Source of the DNA: JBBTIS01 sp038059855
Lineage (GTDB): Bacteria > Elusimicrobiota > Elusimicrobia > JACQPE01
Length of the DNA: 28,111 bases
NCBI GenBank assembly: GCA_964357255.1
Contig: CAYHKQ010000026.1
Span: 1 to 28,111, forward strand
Direction of reading: 5' to 3'
The first letter of the stretch is position 1. Each line of letters begins with the position of its first letter. The notes under the pieces are model-generated. The model did no database searches, was not told the origin of the DNA, and worked only from the letters and a program-made list of their open reading frames with translations. Below, one piece after another: positions 27,842 through 28,111 of the stretch. The translations under genes and the position numbers were made by a program.

Positions 27842-28111
27842 TTTTTTTTCTAAGGATCATTCAATCTCGGTGGAAAGCGGCCGGCTTTCCGTGGGTAGGG
27901 TTGTGTTGTTTTCTTATTTTTTTCTCCTACCTTTATCCTGAGTCAAATCCCGATCTTTTTTGGCACCTGGCCTCGGCCCGCAAGGCCGAGCAACTTGGGC
28001 GTTTTTATTTAAGCCATGAGTTTTTTTCTTTCACTCTCCCCGGTGTTTCGTGGATTAATTACGAATGGCGTTTTGATTGGATCGTTTGGGAGTTTTGGCA
28101 GGTGGGCGGGG
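27838..28111 (+). CDS. Multi-TM GT-C-like membrane protein (2), N-terminal part
   Basis: It starts at GTG 27838, which overlaps the previous stop (GTGA), and is cut by the window edge after 91 codons. A hydrophobic helix (GLCCFLIFFSYLY) is followed by NPDLFWHLASARKAEQLG and then FFSFTLPGVSWINYEW. This matches the preceding gene almost residue for residue (NPDLFWHLASARQAEILG, SFSRQGAYWINFEW), so the two are tandem paralogues. Conservation of the Asp/His/Trp motif in both copies suggests it is functionally important. Function is as uncertain as for gene 1. Confidence 0.75.
   Translation, partial: MIFFLRIIQSRWKAAGFPWVGLCCFLIFFSYLYPESNPDLFWHLASARKAEQLGRFYLSHEFFSFTLPGVSWINYEWRFDWIVWEFWQVGG

Noticed and set aside
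1..28111. A reassigned genetic code with TGA as a sense codon
   Set aside because: TGA ends many genes here in ATGA/GTGA overlaps with the next start, TGG is used freely for Trp, and internal TGA is absent from the other long genes.

Overview
The window carries an almost complete type IV pilus or type II secretion-like assembly operon, flanked by surface-glycan genes and a short housekeeping segment. A secretin, an OmpA-like protein and O-antigen-ligase-type proteins point to a diderm (Gram-negative-type) bacterium. Gene style and the dense short repeats resemble uncultured lineages such as Elusimicrobiota, but that placement is an impression from memory. No rRNA or ribosomal protein is present to settle it. 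TGA is an ordinary stop here, used in several ATGA/GTGA gene overlaps.

Layout. 1-3400: the tail of an alpha/beta hydrolase, an HSDL2-like short-chain dehydrogenase, a convergent secreted PrcB-like protein, and methionyl-tRNA synthetase. 3400-6400: a small Cys-rich peptide, a twin-hairpin repeat, a lone CheY-like receiver, tRNA-Glu, an MscS-related membrane protein, tRNA-Val (minus strand), a ZIP-family transporter gene interrupted by TGA, and tRNA-Thr with a duplicated 3' end. 6500-11460: two tandem O-antigen ligase/TPR proteins. 11555-25025: the pilus operon, in the order OmpA-like protein, three minor prepilins, PilM-PilN fusion, PilO, PilP-like, a FliF/FliG-like membrane protein, PilQ, PilB, PilC, pilin. 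25093-28111: a coiled-coil protein, a second pilin with its own promoter, and two tandem multi-TM GT-C-like proteins, the second cut by the window edge. No prepilin peptidase, PilT or CRISPR array is present, and no gene-free stretch exceeds 300 bases.

How the parts fit. PilB powers assembly on the PilC platform. PilM/N, PilO and PilP form the alignment complex linking PilC to the PilQ secretin. Minor prepilins would prime a fibre of the two pilins. The OmpA-like protein could anchor the machine to peptidoglycan, and the ligases may glycosylate pilin or lipid A (inference).

The most unusual content is repeat DNA living inside coding regions at positions that tolerate it. Palindromic elements are inserted in frame in the cleaved leaders of consecutive prepilin genes. 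A family of 9-nt words, read in one orientation, encodes Ala/Lys/Glu linkers, and in the other orientation encodes hydrophobic signal-peptide cores. One signal-peptide gene has its start codon inside a perfect 16-bp inverted repeat. A second notable item is a FliF/FliG-like (flagellar rotor-like) protein inside a pilus operon with no flagellar genes in view.
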